A stretch of DNA of 64,000 nucleotides from JAAOII01 sp965207945. Lineage in GTDB: Bacteria; Pseudomonadota; Gammaproteobacteria; CBDBNL01; JAAOII01. The position numbers were made by a program, and so were the translations under genes. Below are positions 56,958 through 64,000 of the stretch, piece by piece. Position 1 is the stretch's first letter, and the number at the start of each line of letters is the position of its first letter. The stretch spans positions 1,674,001-1,738,000 of the forward strand of contig OZ242303.1 of NCBI GenBank assembly GCA_965207945.1. Direction: 5' to 3'. Under the pieces are notes generated by a model that searched no databases, was not told the DNA's origin, and saw only the letters and a program-made list of their open reading frames with translations.

Positions 56958-57626
56958 TTAGGCGGGCTTAAGAGAATTAATGTGCTCCTCAAAATCTTCG
57001 TATGATAATATGATTTGATTTTTATCAACTACACTTACTGGTATTCCGCTAATTTTATTTATAAGCAGAGCATTAATATTTTCGTATGTTTGTGTGGCTT
57101 CAGCATATATATTTTTATCACCTGCTTCTGCTATCTTCGTTATTGTGTCATTTGATAAAAGCACGACAAAATAAAATTCAATCTTTTCCCATAATTCATC
57201 TATGCCCTTAAACTGATTACATAATTTGCACATAATTAACAAAGAAGAATATAATTTGATTCTATTCTCCGCTATTAAATATCTGTCTACACATTCCTCC
57301 AAAAAATCCTCACAAATTCCAACCCCAGCATTGTCTATAAACTTTTCGTTCTTGTCAGAAATTGTTCTGCCTAAATCTGTTTCTTCAATTATATATCCCT
57401 TAAGTTTTTTATCCCCAGTTTCTATCAAATAAAAATAATCACAGCTATGGCATGCACCCATGTGACCTACTTTTTGCATCATACTTGTATCCTTTTTATT
57501 TTCAATACAATCATTATCCATTGCATAAGCTTCAAGACAATCAACGTAATTAACTCCTGCTTTAATTTTAACGATCGCCAGGTCTTCAAGCCCCTTTAAT
57601 TCTTTCAATGATCTAATTAATGTCAT
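56958..57626 (-). CDS. Cys-rich protein paired with the ATPase, function unknown
   Basis: A 222-residue protein I cannot assign. It has eight cysteines, including two CxxC pairs (59-62 in GACHSCDYF and 133-136 in MCKLCNQF) that could make a zinc ribbon; a His precedes the first pair. There is no transmembrane segment and no HNH, TOPRIM or nuclease motif that I recognise. The ATG overlaps the ATPase stop as ATGA, so the two are translationally coupled. By analogy with two-gene defence modules (ATPase plus small effector, such as Septu or PARIS) it may be the effector or a sensor, which is inference. Confidence 0.65.
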   Translation of the reverse strand: MTLIRSLKELKGLEDLAIVKIKAGVNYVDCLEAYAMDNDCIENKKDTSMMQKVGHMGACHSCDYFYLIETGDKKLKGYIIEETDLGRTISDKNEKFIDNAGVGICEDFLEECVDRYLIAENRIKLYSSLLIMCKLCNQFKGIDELWEKIEFYFVVLLSNDTITKIAEAGDKNIYAEATQTYENINALLINKISGIPVSVVDKNQIILSYEDFEEHINSLKPA

Positions 57627-59083
57627 AGTCCCCTCATAAATAAGTGTGAAAAGGACTTTGTTAAATCATACATTATTTCATTCATGTTTTCATCATAACC
57701 CTTGTCTATACAATTAAATTCACCTTTTTTGTTAAAACTATTCAAGGCAATAATCTCTTTAGATTCAGGGTGTTTCTTAACCCGAACTTTTATCCACTTC
57801 ATTATCACTGGGCTATGGGTAGCTATTATAACCATCACCCCTGCTTCTGACAATTTATAGAGCACTTCTATTATTCTTTTCTGCCAATCAGGGTGAAGAT
57901 GGGCTTCTGGCTCATCTATAAACAAAATTGAACCTTTCTGGATTACCCTTGTCTCAATTAAGTGCCCCAACATACCCAGCTGTATAACACCACTGGCAGT
58001 TAATGGAAGAGAAATAGGCGTTTTCCCCCTTTTCTCTCCTTTTTCTCCTTTTTCAACAAAAACGAGATCATCTCTTTCATTTCTAATTATTTTACCACTA
58101 ATTATTTTTTCTATGCCATGATCAATAGAAGGTTTGCCCGTCCTTCGTGCAGTCATAGCATTATGAGCATCGTTAAAATACTTAGGAACACCAGATAATG
58201 TTTCTTCTGGTAAATCAGTAACAAATCTTCCTCTCATTCTAGATGCTCGTATTAAAGGGGATTCCAGTTTCCAATACAGCGGAGATTCTAAATAAACAAC
58301 ACGCGAAAATTCTTCTAAATGTTTTAATCCATTCGCGCCAGGAATGTCTAACTTCAATTTTCCTTCAGATGATATTGATACTCCTATTAATGTAACATCG
58401 TTTTTTTTTATGACTATTTCTGTAGGTGCATATTTCTCCTTTCCAATTAATTCACTCAATCCCCTTATTTGAAAATTATGCAAAAAATTCTGTGTTAATT
58501 TTCTTCTATAGTTCTTACGTAGAATTTCTTCATCGGCTAAATCAAAACTATTTTTAAACTCTTCCAATTCTTCTGTAATAATATTTGTAATGTGATCGAT
58601 GCTTCCTCTTCGGGAGAAAACTTGTTGTCTATCAGCTCGTGATTTGCTTTTACCATAAAACTCACCTAACATTGTTATTACTTTCTTCGTCGAAACAATC
58701 ATAGAGTTCCCTTTCTGATGAAACTCTTCATCAACCCCATTATCCGATAGTTTTTCAAGCAAAGTAGAATTGGAGTCGCTTAATTTATGGAGTGCTTTTG
58801 TTACCGTTCTTAAATTATTGCCAGGTTCAAATAGATCCCCTCCACTATAAATGAAACTAACATCTCTATATAATATATCGGTTGTTGCCATAATCTTGCG
58901 AAGTAAAAATTCAAAATACTCCTCTGTAGTATTTGTATTCCTCGTATCAAAAATAGCATAAAGGGCACGAGAAGCATAACTTTTCCCTGTATTATTAGTC
59001 CCGCCAAAAATGGTTAAGTTATTAATTTCTATATCTGCCTTCTCTATCCTCCCAAAGTTTTTTATGTGCAAGCTTAGTGTCAT
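57623..59083 (-). CDS. OLD/ABC-type AAA ATPase, probable defence ATPase
   Basis: A 486-residue ATPase of the SMC/ABC-like group used in phage-defence systems. Motifs are Walker A GGTNNTGKS (27-35), an ABC-signature-like TASGVIQLG, Walker B with catalytic Glu SILFIDEPEAHLHP (about 385-398) and the switch His in IIATHSPVIM (about 423). No TOPRIM domain follows, so it is not a full OLD nuclease. The stop overlaps the Cys-rich partner's start. A perfect TATAAT ends 8 nt before the ATG without a Shine-Dalgarno sequence. The DNA methyltransferase ends 53 bp upstream in the same orientation, completing a likely three-gene defence cluster. Confidence 0.8.
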   Translation of the reverse strand: MTLSLHIKNFGRIEKADIEINNLTIFGGTNNTGKSYASRALYAIFDTRNTNTTEEYFEFLLRKIMATTDILYRDVSFIYSGGDLFEPGNNLRTVTKALHKLSDSNSTLLEKLSDNGVDEEFHQKGNSMIVSTKKVITMLGEFYGKSKSRADRQQVFSRRGSIDHITNIITEELEEFKNSFDLADEEILRKNYRRKLTQNFLHNFQIRGLSELIGKEKYAPTEIVIKKNDVTLIGVSISSEGKLKLDIPGANGLKHLEEFSRVVYLESPLYWKLESPLIRASRMRGRFVTDLPEETLSGVPKYFNDAHNAMTARRTGKPSIDHGIEKIISGKIIRNERDDLVFVEKGEKGEKRGKTPISLPLTASGVIQLGMLGHLIETRVIQKGSILFIDEPEAHLHPDWQKRIIEVLYKLSEAGVMVIIATHSPVIMKWIKVRVKKHPESKEIIALNSFNKKGEFNCIDKGYDENMNEIMYDLTKSFSHLFMRGL

Positions 59084-59091
59084 AATAATAT

Positions 59092-59097
59092 ATTATA
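59092..59097 (-). promoter_or_regulatory. -10 box upstream of the defence ATPase
   Basis: On the minus strand a perfect TATAAT lies 8 nt before the ATPase ATG. No strong -35 box is present. The start would be within one or two bases of the ATG, so a leaderless or near-leaderless mRNA is possible. Confidence 0.35.
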
Positions 59098-59136
59098 CAC
59101 AGTCCTTTTTTTATTTGGTTATTGAGGCGCCCCTCT

Positions 59137-60105
59137 TTATACAGTTTTTAGTCGTTGTTTGATTATTTTGATGGCGGCGGGGTTGTTATCAACTAAGACC
59201 GAGCGTCTGTCATGTTTTATTGCTGCTATGCCAGTGGTTCCACTGCCAGCAAAAAAATCTAATATTATATCCTTAGGGTTGGTATGGACATTGACGATTT
59301 GCTCCAATATCGCTAAGGGTTTTTGGGTTGGGTAGCCAGTTCTTTCCTTACTGTTAGTTGGCACTATAGTATTCCACCATACATCAGTGGGCACCTTGCC
59401 CAATGCCGCTTTTTCTTCGCCCACTAAACCTGGCGCCATATAAGGAACTCGCTCTATATTATCGTGATTAAATGTATAGTTGTCGTGGTTCTTAGCATAC
59501 CATAGAATATTATCGTGCTTAGCCGCCCAACGTGTTTTAGGCTTGCCACCATAATCATAAGCCCAGATTATCTCGTTGATAAATGAGTCCCTACCGAATA
59601 TGCCATCCAGCATAATCTTGCAATAGTGAATTTCGCGATAATCAAGATGAAAGAATAAACTGCCAGTAGGTTTTAATAATTTATACGCCAATTGTAGACG
59701 CGGTTCAATAAAAGATAAAAAACTATCGGTACTACCAAAGCTATCCGCGTAGGACAAGTTTGATACTTTTTCACTGCGATAACGGTCGCCATTATAGCCA
59801 ACCCGTTCTCCTTGTGCATCTTTGGTCGTGCGAATCCGTTTATATTCTCTCTTAATCCCAGTATTAAATGGCGGGTCAATGTAGATTAAATCCATACTCT
59901 CAGCTGGTAGCAGCTCTAACACTTGCAAATTATCTGCTTTATAAATAGTGCAATCTTTGTGTGGAGAAGGGGTTTGTAGTTTTTTGAGTGCCGCGGTGGA
60001 TGGAATAGCCTGTTGGTGAGTTTTATTCACATCGGGTTTAGTTGCTTTGGATAGGCGTTTTGTTCGCCCTGCAGATGAGGGTACCTTTGTATATTTTGTT
60101 GCCAT
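59137..60105 (-). CDS. Site-specific DNA methyltransferase, beta class (DPPF)
   Basis: A 322-residue amino-methyltransferase with motifs in beta-class order: motif IV DLIYIDPPFNTG (Asp-Pro-Pro-Phe at 77-80) comes first and motif I DFFAGSGTTGIAA (283-295) near the C-terminus. This layout is found in N6-adenine and N4-cytosine enzymes of type II and type III systems; the base cannot be fixed from sequence. The basic first 30 residues may be an extension. No restriction gene is recognisable nearby; the ATPase and Cys-rich protein follow in the same direction. The mRNA is predicted to be leaderless. Confidence 0.9.
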   Translation of the reverse strand: MATKYTKVPSSAGRTKRLSKATKPDVNKTHQQAIPSTAALKKLQTPSPHKDCTIYKADNLQVLELLPAESMDLIYIDPPFNTGIKREYKRIRTTKDAQGERVGYNGDRYRSEKVSNLSYADSFGSTDSFLSFIEPRLQLAYKLLKPTGSLFFHLDYREIHYCKIMLDGIFGRDSFINEIIWAYDYGGKPKTRWAAKHDNILWYAKNHDNYTFNHDNIERVPYMAPGLVGEEKAALGKVPTDVWWNTIVPTNSKERTGYPTQKPLAILEQIVNVHTNPKDIILDFFAGSGTTGIAAIKHDRRSVLVDNNPAAIKIIKQRLKTV

Positions 60106-60111
60106 TTTGTT

Positions 60112-60117
60112 ATTATA
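60112..60117 (-). promoter_or_regulatory. -10 box of the beta-class methyltransferase gene (leaderless arrangement)
   Basis: On the minus strand a perfect TATAAT is followed by AACAAA and then the ATG, again exactly 6 nt. A weak TTTAAT lies 17 bp upstream (60135-60140). No Shine-Dalgarno sequence is present. Confidence 0.5.
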
Positions 60118-60149
60118 AGTGGTGTTTTTCTCCTATTAAAGAAAGGCAT

Positions 60150-60182
60150 AAAAAAAGGCGTCTGCGGGTTAGACAGACGCCT
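60150..60182 (-). terminator. Rho-independent terminator of tctC
   Basis: AGGCGTCTG (60156-60164) and CAGACGCCT (60174-60182) form a 9-bp GC-rich stem with a 9-nt loop, followed on the minus strand by a run of seven Ts. It lies about 70 bp beyond the tctC stop codon and upstream of the methyltransferase. Confidence 0.85.
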
Positions 60183-60252
60183 AATTTCTGGAATGGGACT
60201 TTGCAGCCCCACTCACAAAATTGCGCCATCCAATTATGATGGCATTATAAGT

Positions 60253-61236
60253 TTATGTAAGAAAACCCAGTTCTCTAAGCAATGAACCTATATCTTTTTC
60301 TTGGTCTTCTAAGAATTTAGTAAATTCTTTAGGACCTTTGATGTAGTTATTCACCCAACCATTTTTCTTGCGGGTGTCTTCCCATGCATCGCTTTTATAC
60401 ATCTTACTGATAAGACGATTATACTCTCTTACCTTAGAGTTAGGAGTGCCGGGAGCAGCAAAAAAGCCACGCCAGTTAGCAAAAACTAAATCAGCTCCTT
60501 GCTCTTTTAATGTCTTAACGCCAGGGGCATCAGAGACCCTTTCAGGAGCAGTGATTGCCAAAATGCTCACAGTTCCAGCACGAGCAAGTTCAAGTGCTTC
60601 GCCAAGCCCAGTGGATAACAAAGCTGTTTCGCCAGAAAGCAGTCCTGCCATTGCCTGACCGCCAGCATCATAAGAGATGTATATTACATCTTTTGCGTTA
60701 CCGCCTGATTTTTGAAAAGCAAGAGCAGCAACTATATGATCCAAGCTACCTGCGGTGGAACCACCAGCAACCTTAACATTTCTAGGATTCTTTTTGAAGT
60801 CCGCAACTACCTTATCCCAAGAATCATACTTGGAATTAGCTTTCACTACAAAAGCGCCGTAATCAGCTATAACGCCAGCCACAGGAACTAAGTCACGAAA
60901 GGATTGAGGAAAAACCTTTGATAAAGAACGTTGAATCAACGGCGTTGAATTAACCATTAAGGTTTTCTTGGTTTGCGCAGTATCTTTCGTCTTTATCAAA
61001 TGAGCGATTGCTTTACCGCCGCCGCCGCCAGAGAGGTTTTCATAAGATGCTTTTTTGATTAATCCCGTGTCTACTAAGACCTTACCAACACCACGTGCTG
61101 TGCCATCCCAACCACCACCAGCGCCGCCGGGGATGAGGAAATGAATGTCATTAGTGGCAGCCCAACTAAGTGGGGATAACATTAATGACAATGCTGCAAC
61201 TATTGCTGCAACTTGCTTAATAAGAGGTTGTTTCAT
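60253..61236 (-). CDS. tctC: Tripartite tricarboxylate transporter substrate-binding protein
   Basis: A periplasmic solute receptor for a TTT-type carboxylate importer. The 327-residue protein begins with a cleavable signal peptide (about 1-26, ending LSWA) and continues with IHFLIPGGAGGGWDGTARGVG, the carboxylate-binding region typical of TctC/Bug proteins, then VAGGSTAGSLDHIVAA and ISYDAGGQAMAGLLSGE. The substrate is unknown. AGGT lies 8 nt before the ATG. It is divergent from tctBA across a 71-bp gap and has its own terminator. Confidence 0.92.
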   Translation of the reverse strand: MKQPLIKQVAAIVAALSLMLSPLSWAATNDIHFLIPGGAGGGWDGTARGVGKVLVDTGLIKKASYENLSGGGGGKAIAHLIKTKDTAQTKKTLMVNSTPLIQRSLSKVFPQSFRDLVPVAGVIADYGAFVVKANSKYDSWDKVVADFKKNPRNVKVAGGSTAGSLDHIVAALAFQKSGGNAKDVIYISYDAGGQAMAGLLSGETALLSTGLGEALELARAGTVSILAITAPERVSDAPGVKTLKEQGADLVFANWRGFFAAPGTPNSKVREYNRLISKMYKSDAWEDTRKKNGWVNNYIKGPKEFTKFLEDQEKDIGSLLRELGFLT

Positions 61237-61295
61237 AATTTTTACCTATTGTTTAAATTAATAATAAATATCTATTATATGGCAATCGTGGCAAT

Positions 61296-61301
61296 TATAA
61301 T
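61296..61301 (+). promoter_or_regulatory. -10 box of tctBA (leaderless arrangement)
   Basis: A perfect TATAAT ends exactly 6 nt before the tctB ATG. No good -35 is present at 16-18 bp; instead the direct repeat TGGCAAT (at about 61280 and 61289) occupies the spacer region and could be an activator or repressor site. Confidence 0.45.
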
Positions 61302-61307
61302 ATTTAA

Positions 61308-61784
61308 ATGATTACGAACATCAAAAAAACCATCGGTGGGTTATTTTTCTTAATCCTGTCGTTGGTTTATGGTTGGAATGCTTTGCATATCCAATTGTTT
61401 TCGTCCGTAGTAGAAGCATTTTCCGCCCGCACCTTGCCAATAGCTTTAAGTGTAGTCGGTGTCATTGCCTCAATACTTTTGTTAGTGCTGCCGGAACAAG
61501 AAGATGGATTTATTGAAAAGATAAAGGGGCTTAATTGGAAAACGGCTTTTGCCCTATTTGCCAGCATGTCAATCTACGGCGCCTTGTTTCAATACTTGGG
61601 CTTTTTCATCTCCACCTTTTTATTCCTCAATGCGGGATTCTGGATTATGGGCGAAAGGAGAATTGTTCTAATGCTAACAATATCTATCACAATGATAGTA
61701 TCGTTTTGGTTCTTCTTAAATTATCTGCTGGGGATTTATATTAATCCTGGCATTTTGTTTAATAAGTTTCTAGTTCCTCAGTAA
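61308..61784 (+). CDS. tctB: Tripartite tricarboxylate transporter small permease subunit
   Basis: TctB is the small membrane subunit of TTT importers, usually with four transmembrane helices. The 158-residue protein shows hydrophobic segments at about 8-24, 40-58, 75-105 and 115-145, as expected. It precedes tctA, the large subunit, and is divergent from tctC. Its stop codon lies inside a 15-17-bp tandem repeat. No Shine-Dalgarno sequence is present. Confidence 0.85.
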   Translation: MITNIKKTIGGLFFLILSLVYGWNALHIQLFSSVVEAFSARTLPIALSVVGVIASILLLVLPEQEDGFIEKIKGLNWKTAFALFASMSIYGALFQYLGFFISTFLFLNAGFWIMGERRIVLMLTISITMIVSFWFFLNYLLGIYINPGILFNKFLVPQ

Positions 61785-61841
61785 ATTGCCCCTCAGTAAA
61801 TTCATCCCCTCAGTAAATTCATCCCCCCTGTAAAAAATCAT
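61776..61841. repeat. 15-17-bp tandem repeat spanning the tctB stop and reaching the tctA start
   Basis: The unit CCTCAGTAAATTCATCC occurs exactly at 61791-61807 and 61808-61824. A 15-bp version (61776-61790) contains the tctB stop, and a degenerate copy (61825-61841) runs into the tctA ATG. Each copy preserves CAGTAA or GTAA. The whole tctB-tctA spacer is made of these repeats. Confidence 0.8.
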
Positions 61842-63363
61842 GTTAGAAGGAATACTATTAGGACTTAGCACCGCATTTACCCCGACAAATCTTTTGATGG
61901 TTTTGGCTGGCTGTTTTGTCGGCACATTTATTGGCTTGTTGCCAGGGCTGGGACCTATCTCCGCCATAGCCCTGATGATTCCCATAACCTACGGCTTTGA
62001 CCCAGCATCAGGAATGATTCTGATGGCGGGCGTATATTACGGAGCAATTTTCGGCGGCTCCACATCATCTATTCTCATCAATGCCCCTGGGGTGGCGGGC
62101 ACAGTCGCCACTGCTTTTGACGGCTATCCTTTAGCAAAAAAGGGGTTTCCAGGCAAGGCGCTGGCAATTGCCGCTTATGCTTCTTTCTCAGGCGGGACTA
62201 TTGCCGCAATTATGTTGTTGTTTACCGCGCCACTTTTAGCCAAGGTTGCAATTAGCTTTCAATCTGCCGATTATTTTTGTTTGATGGTTATGGGATTAAC
62301 TGCGGTTTCCGCATTTGCTGGACGTGGTCAATTTCTCCGCGCCATTCTTGCCACTATCTTGGGCCTTATGCTCGCCACTATCGGCATGGACCAAAACAGC
62401 GGCGTGCAAAGATTTTCTTTTGGCAGCATCAATCTGGTAGATGGCATAAGCTTTCTATTGCTGGCGATGGCAACCTTCGCCCTGGCGGAAGCGATGATGA
62501 ACGTTATAAAACGTAGTGATGCCTTTGCTGGTAAAGAACAAGGCAAACTTGGCTCACTCAAACTTACGCGCCAAGAAGTGCGCCAAATCGTCCCCCCCAT
62601 AGCCCGTTCTTCGGTCTTTGGATTTTTAATAGGCGTCCTGCCTGGCGCTGGTGCCACCATTGCCAGCTTCCTTGCTTATGGCATGGAACGCAATCTGGCA
62701 AGTAAAAAAGATAAGCAGGAGTTTGGCAAAGGTAGTTTGCGCGGACTAGCAGCTCCCGAAACCGCCAATAATGCCGCCTGCACTGGGTCTTTTGTTCCTT
62801 TACTCACCCTTGGCATACCAGGTTCTGGCACCACTGCCATAATGTTGGGTGCGTTGCTTTCGTTTGGGGTGCAGCCAGGACCGCGTCTTTTTATTCAAAA
62901 CCCCGATATTTTCTGGTCTATCATTATCTCAATGTACTTAGGCAATATTTTCCTTTTTATGTTGAACCTGCCTCTCATCCCTTACATTGCCCGCTTGCTA
63001 TATGTGCCGCGCCAATTCCTCACACCTTTGGTAATATTCTTTTCGCTAATAGGAGTATATTTGGTGTCGTTTAATACTTTTGACCTGCAGCTTATGGTTA
63101 TCATAGCAATCTTCGCGGTCTTCTTAAGGTTGTTAGATTTTCCTATGGCTCCGATGCTAATGGGTTTTATACTTGGCGGACTGATGGAAACAAATCTGCG
63201 CCGCGCTCTGCTTATCAATGACAACACCGTATCTTTCTTATGGGAAAGACCTATTTCTTTGACGATTAATATCGTTACTTTAATAGTTCTAATTTATCCT
63301 GTTGCATCATACCTGTTCGCTAAAAGAGATTTTATGAAGGGCTTTATTGGTCGCAGCACTTAA
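61840..63363 (+). CDS. tctA: Tripartite tricarboxylate transporter large permease subunit
   Basis: TctA is the main channel subunit of TTT importers. The 507-residue protein is almost entirely hydrophobic with about twelve membrane segments and carries the family signatures GLLPGLGPISAIALMIPITYG-type (key parts GLLPGLGP and GFDPASGMILMAGVYYGA) and GGSTSSILINAPG, plus a second GVLPGAGATIASFLAYGMER and GIPGSGTTAIMLGA half-repeat. The length is standard. No Shine-Dalgarno sequence is visible before the ATG; translation may depend on coupling with tctB. Confidence 0.94.
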   Translation: MLEGILLGLSTAFTPTNLLMVLAGCFVGTFIGLLPGLGPISAIALMIPITYGFDPASGMILMAGVYYGAIFGGSTSSILINAPGVAGTVATAFDGYPLAKKGFPGKALAIAAYASFSGGTIAAIMLLFTAPLLAKVAISFQSADYFCLMVMGLTAVSAFAGRGQFLRAILATILGLMLATIGMDQNSGVQRFSFGSINLVDGISFLLLAMATFALAEAMMNVIKRSDAFAGKEQGKLGSLKLTRQEVRQIVPPIARSSVFGFLIGVLPGAGATIASFLAYGMERNLASKKDKQEFGKGSLRGLAAPETANNAACTGSFVPLLTLGIPGSGTTAIMLGALLSFGVQPGPRLFIQNPDIFWSIIISMYLGNIFLFMLNLPLIPYIARLLYVPRQFLTPLVIFFSLIGVYLVSFNTFDLQLMVIIAIFAVFLRLLDFPMAPMLMGFILGGLMETNLRRALLINDNTVSFLWERPISLTINIVTLIVLIYPVASYLFAKRDFMKGFIGRST

Positions 63364-63391
63364 ACAGGCGGGCTATGTGTAACAAGAAAAT

Positions 63392-64000
63392 ATGTGTAGA
63401 ATAATTATCCAATTACTCGTCCGCGCAAGAGGACTTTGGGGAGTGCTTCGGAGAACATTTTGGGGGGCGCTTTGGGAAACATTTTGGGGAGCGCTTCGGA
63501 GAACATTTTTGAGAGGGCTTTGGGGAACATTTTTGAGAGGGGTTTGGGGAACATTTTTGAGAGGGGTTTGGAGGGCACTTTGGGGAACATTTGGGAGGGC
63601 TTTGGGGGCGCTGCTATTATTGGCAGGCGCAAATATTGCTCTGGGCATTACTCTAAGCATTGCCCCAAACACCGCTATAGCAGCTGAGCATAATCTAAAG
63701 ATTCATCATTTTCTTTCTCCGCTTGCTTCGGTGCAAAAGGATTTGTTGCAGCCATGGGCGGATAAAATTACTGCCGAATCAGAGGGGGCGCTGAAATTTA
63801 CCATTTACCCTGCTATGCAGTTAGGAGGCAAGGCGCCGCAGCTGTTTGACCAGGCAAGACGCGGCACCGCCGATATAATATGGACTCTCGCTGGTTATAC
63901 CCCAGGACGTTTCCCACGGATGGAAGTATTTGAGTTACCTTTTATGGCTGCCAGCGCCACCGCAACTAGCCAAGCCGCTTATGAGTATTTTGAGGCACAA
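63392..64000 (+). CDS. dctP: TRAP transporter substrate-binding protein DctP, 3' end outside window
   Basis: The frame is open from an ATG at 63392 to the right edge, giving 203 residues. The recognisable DctP-type receptor domain starts at about residue 103 (KIHHFLSPLASVQKDLLQPW, GALKFTIYPAMQLGGKAPQLFDQ, GTADIIWTLAGYTPGRFPRMEVFELPF). A hydrophobic signal-peptide segment (ALLLLAGANIALGIT) precedes it. Before that come seven 8-residue Trp/Phe/Arg/Gly-rich repeats, highly unusual for a secreted receptor. A TTG at about 63602 could be an alternative start that removes them, but its ribosome-binding site is poorly spaced. The gene lies 28 bp after tctA, so a TRAP receptor is placed in a TTT operon. 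Confidence 0.82.
   Translation, partial: MCRIIIQLLVRARGLWGVLRRTFWGALWETFWGALRRTFLRGLWGTFLRGVWGTFLRGVWRALWGTFGRALGALLLLAGANIALGITLSIAPNTAIAAEHNLKIHHFLSPLASVQKDLLQPWADKITAESEGALKFTIYPAMQLGGKAPQLFDQARRGTADIIWTLAGYTPGRFPRMEVFELPFMAASATATSQAAYEYFEAQ
63431..63598. repeat. 24-bp coding tandem repeat in the DctP leader
   Basis: Seven consecutive 24-bp units lie at 63431-63598; the five central ones (63455-63574) are the most alike. They encode octapeptides of the form TF[WL][GR][AG][LV][WR]x, such as TFLRGVWG. All units keep the frame of dctP. The array lies immediately upstream of the signal-peptide hydrophobic core. Confidence 0.85.

Noticed and set aside
56958..57626. PtuB-type HNH nuclease partner of the ATPase
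   Set aside because: No His-Asn-His motif is visible; only CxxC pairs. The function is left open.

Overview
The window looks like chromosome from an uncultured, AT-rich gammaproteobacterium. ZipA is restricted to Gammaproteobacteria, TrpE closely follows the pseudomonad pattern, and lpxD plus many lipoproteins imply a Gram-negative envelope. There are no rRNA or tRNA genes, CRISPR arrays or insertion sequences that I can see. Most genes are ordinary housekeeping genes in tight operons, often with 4-bp ATGA overlaps.

Layout. 1-4970 (minus, running off the left edge) is a giant cadherin-like repeat lipoprotein. 5147-8232 holds a Pif1-type helicase and trpE. 8279-14326 is a 2015-residue GLUG-repeat lipoprotein. 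14427-22922 holds acpS (plus) and a long minus-strand run ppiD-proC-yggT-hisZ-purA-prfB-lpxD, preceded by an HU gene with its own promoters and terminator. 23671-31931 is a two-gene operon of GLUG lipoproteins. fumC and a small membrane protein follow, then a fourth GLUG lipoprotein (34175-37834). 37994-43616 carries ileS, glmU and metZ; 43651-48540 is the large NAD-glutamate dehydrogenase; 48737-49468 is a lytic transglycosylase lipoprotein. ligA and zipA are separated by a type II-like methyltransferase/endonuclease pair. pth (frameshifted at a T10 tract), rplY and divergent prs follow. 56958-60105 is a second defence-like cluster: a Cys-rich protein, an OLD/ABC-like ATPase and a beta-class DNA methyltransferase. 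60253-64000 is a tripartite tricarboxylate transporter (tctC divergent from tctBA) followed by a truncated TRAP-type DctP.

The most notable content is (i) five giant surface lipoproteins, four of them one paralogous GLUG family with a shared header, making up roughly a third of the window; (ii) a recurrent promoter arrangement in which a perfect TATAAT box lies exactly 6 nt before the ATG with no Shine-Dalgarno sequence (ileS, glmU, tctB, a DNA methyltransferase), predicting leaderless mRNAs; (iii) a frameshift at a 10-base homopolymer in the normally essential pth; (iv) two defence-type insertions; and (v) several short tandem repeats, both coding (Asn/Gly/Asp arrays; a 24-bp repeat in the DctP leader) and at gene ends.

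Coordinates, motifs and overlaps were read from the sequence. Family names rest on recognised motifs, without database searches. Functions of the GLUG proteins, the ATPase partner and the endonuclease are inferences.
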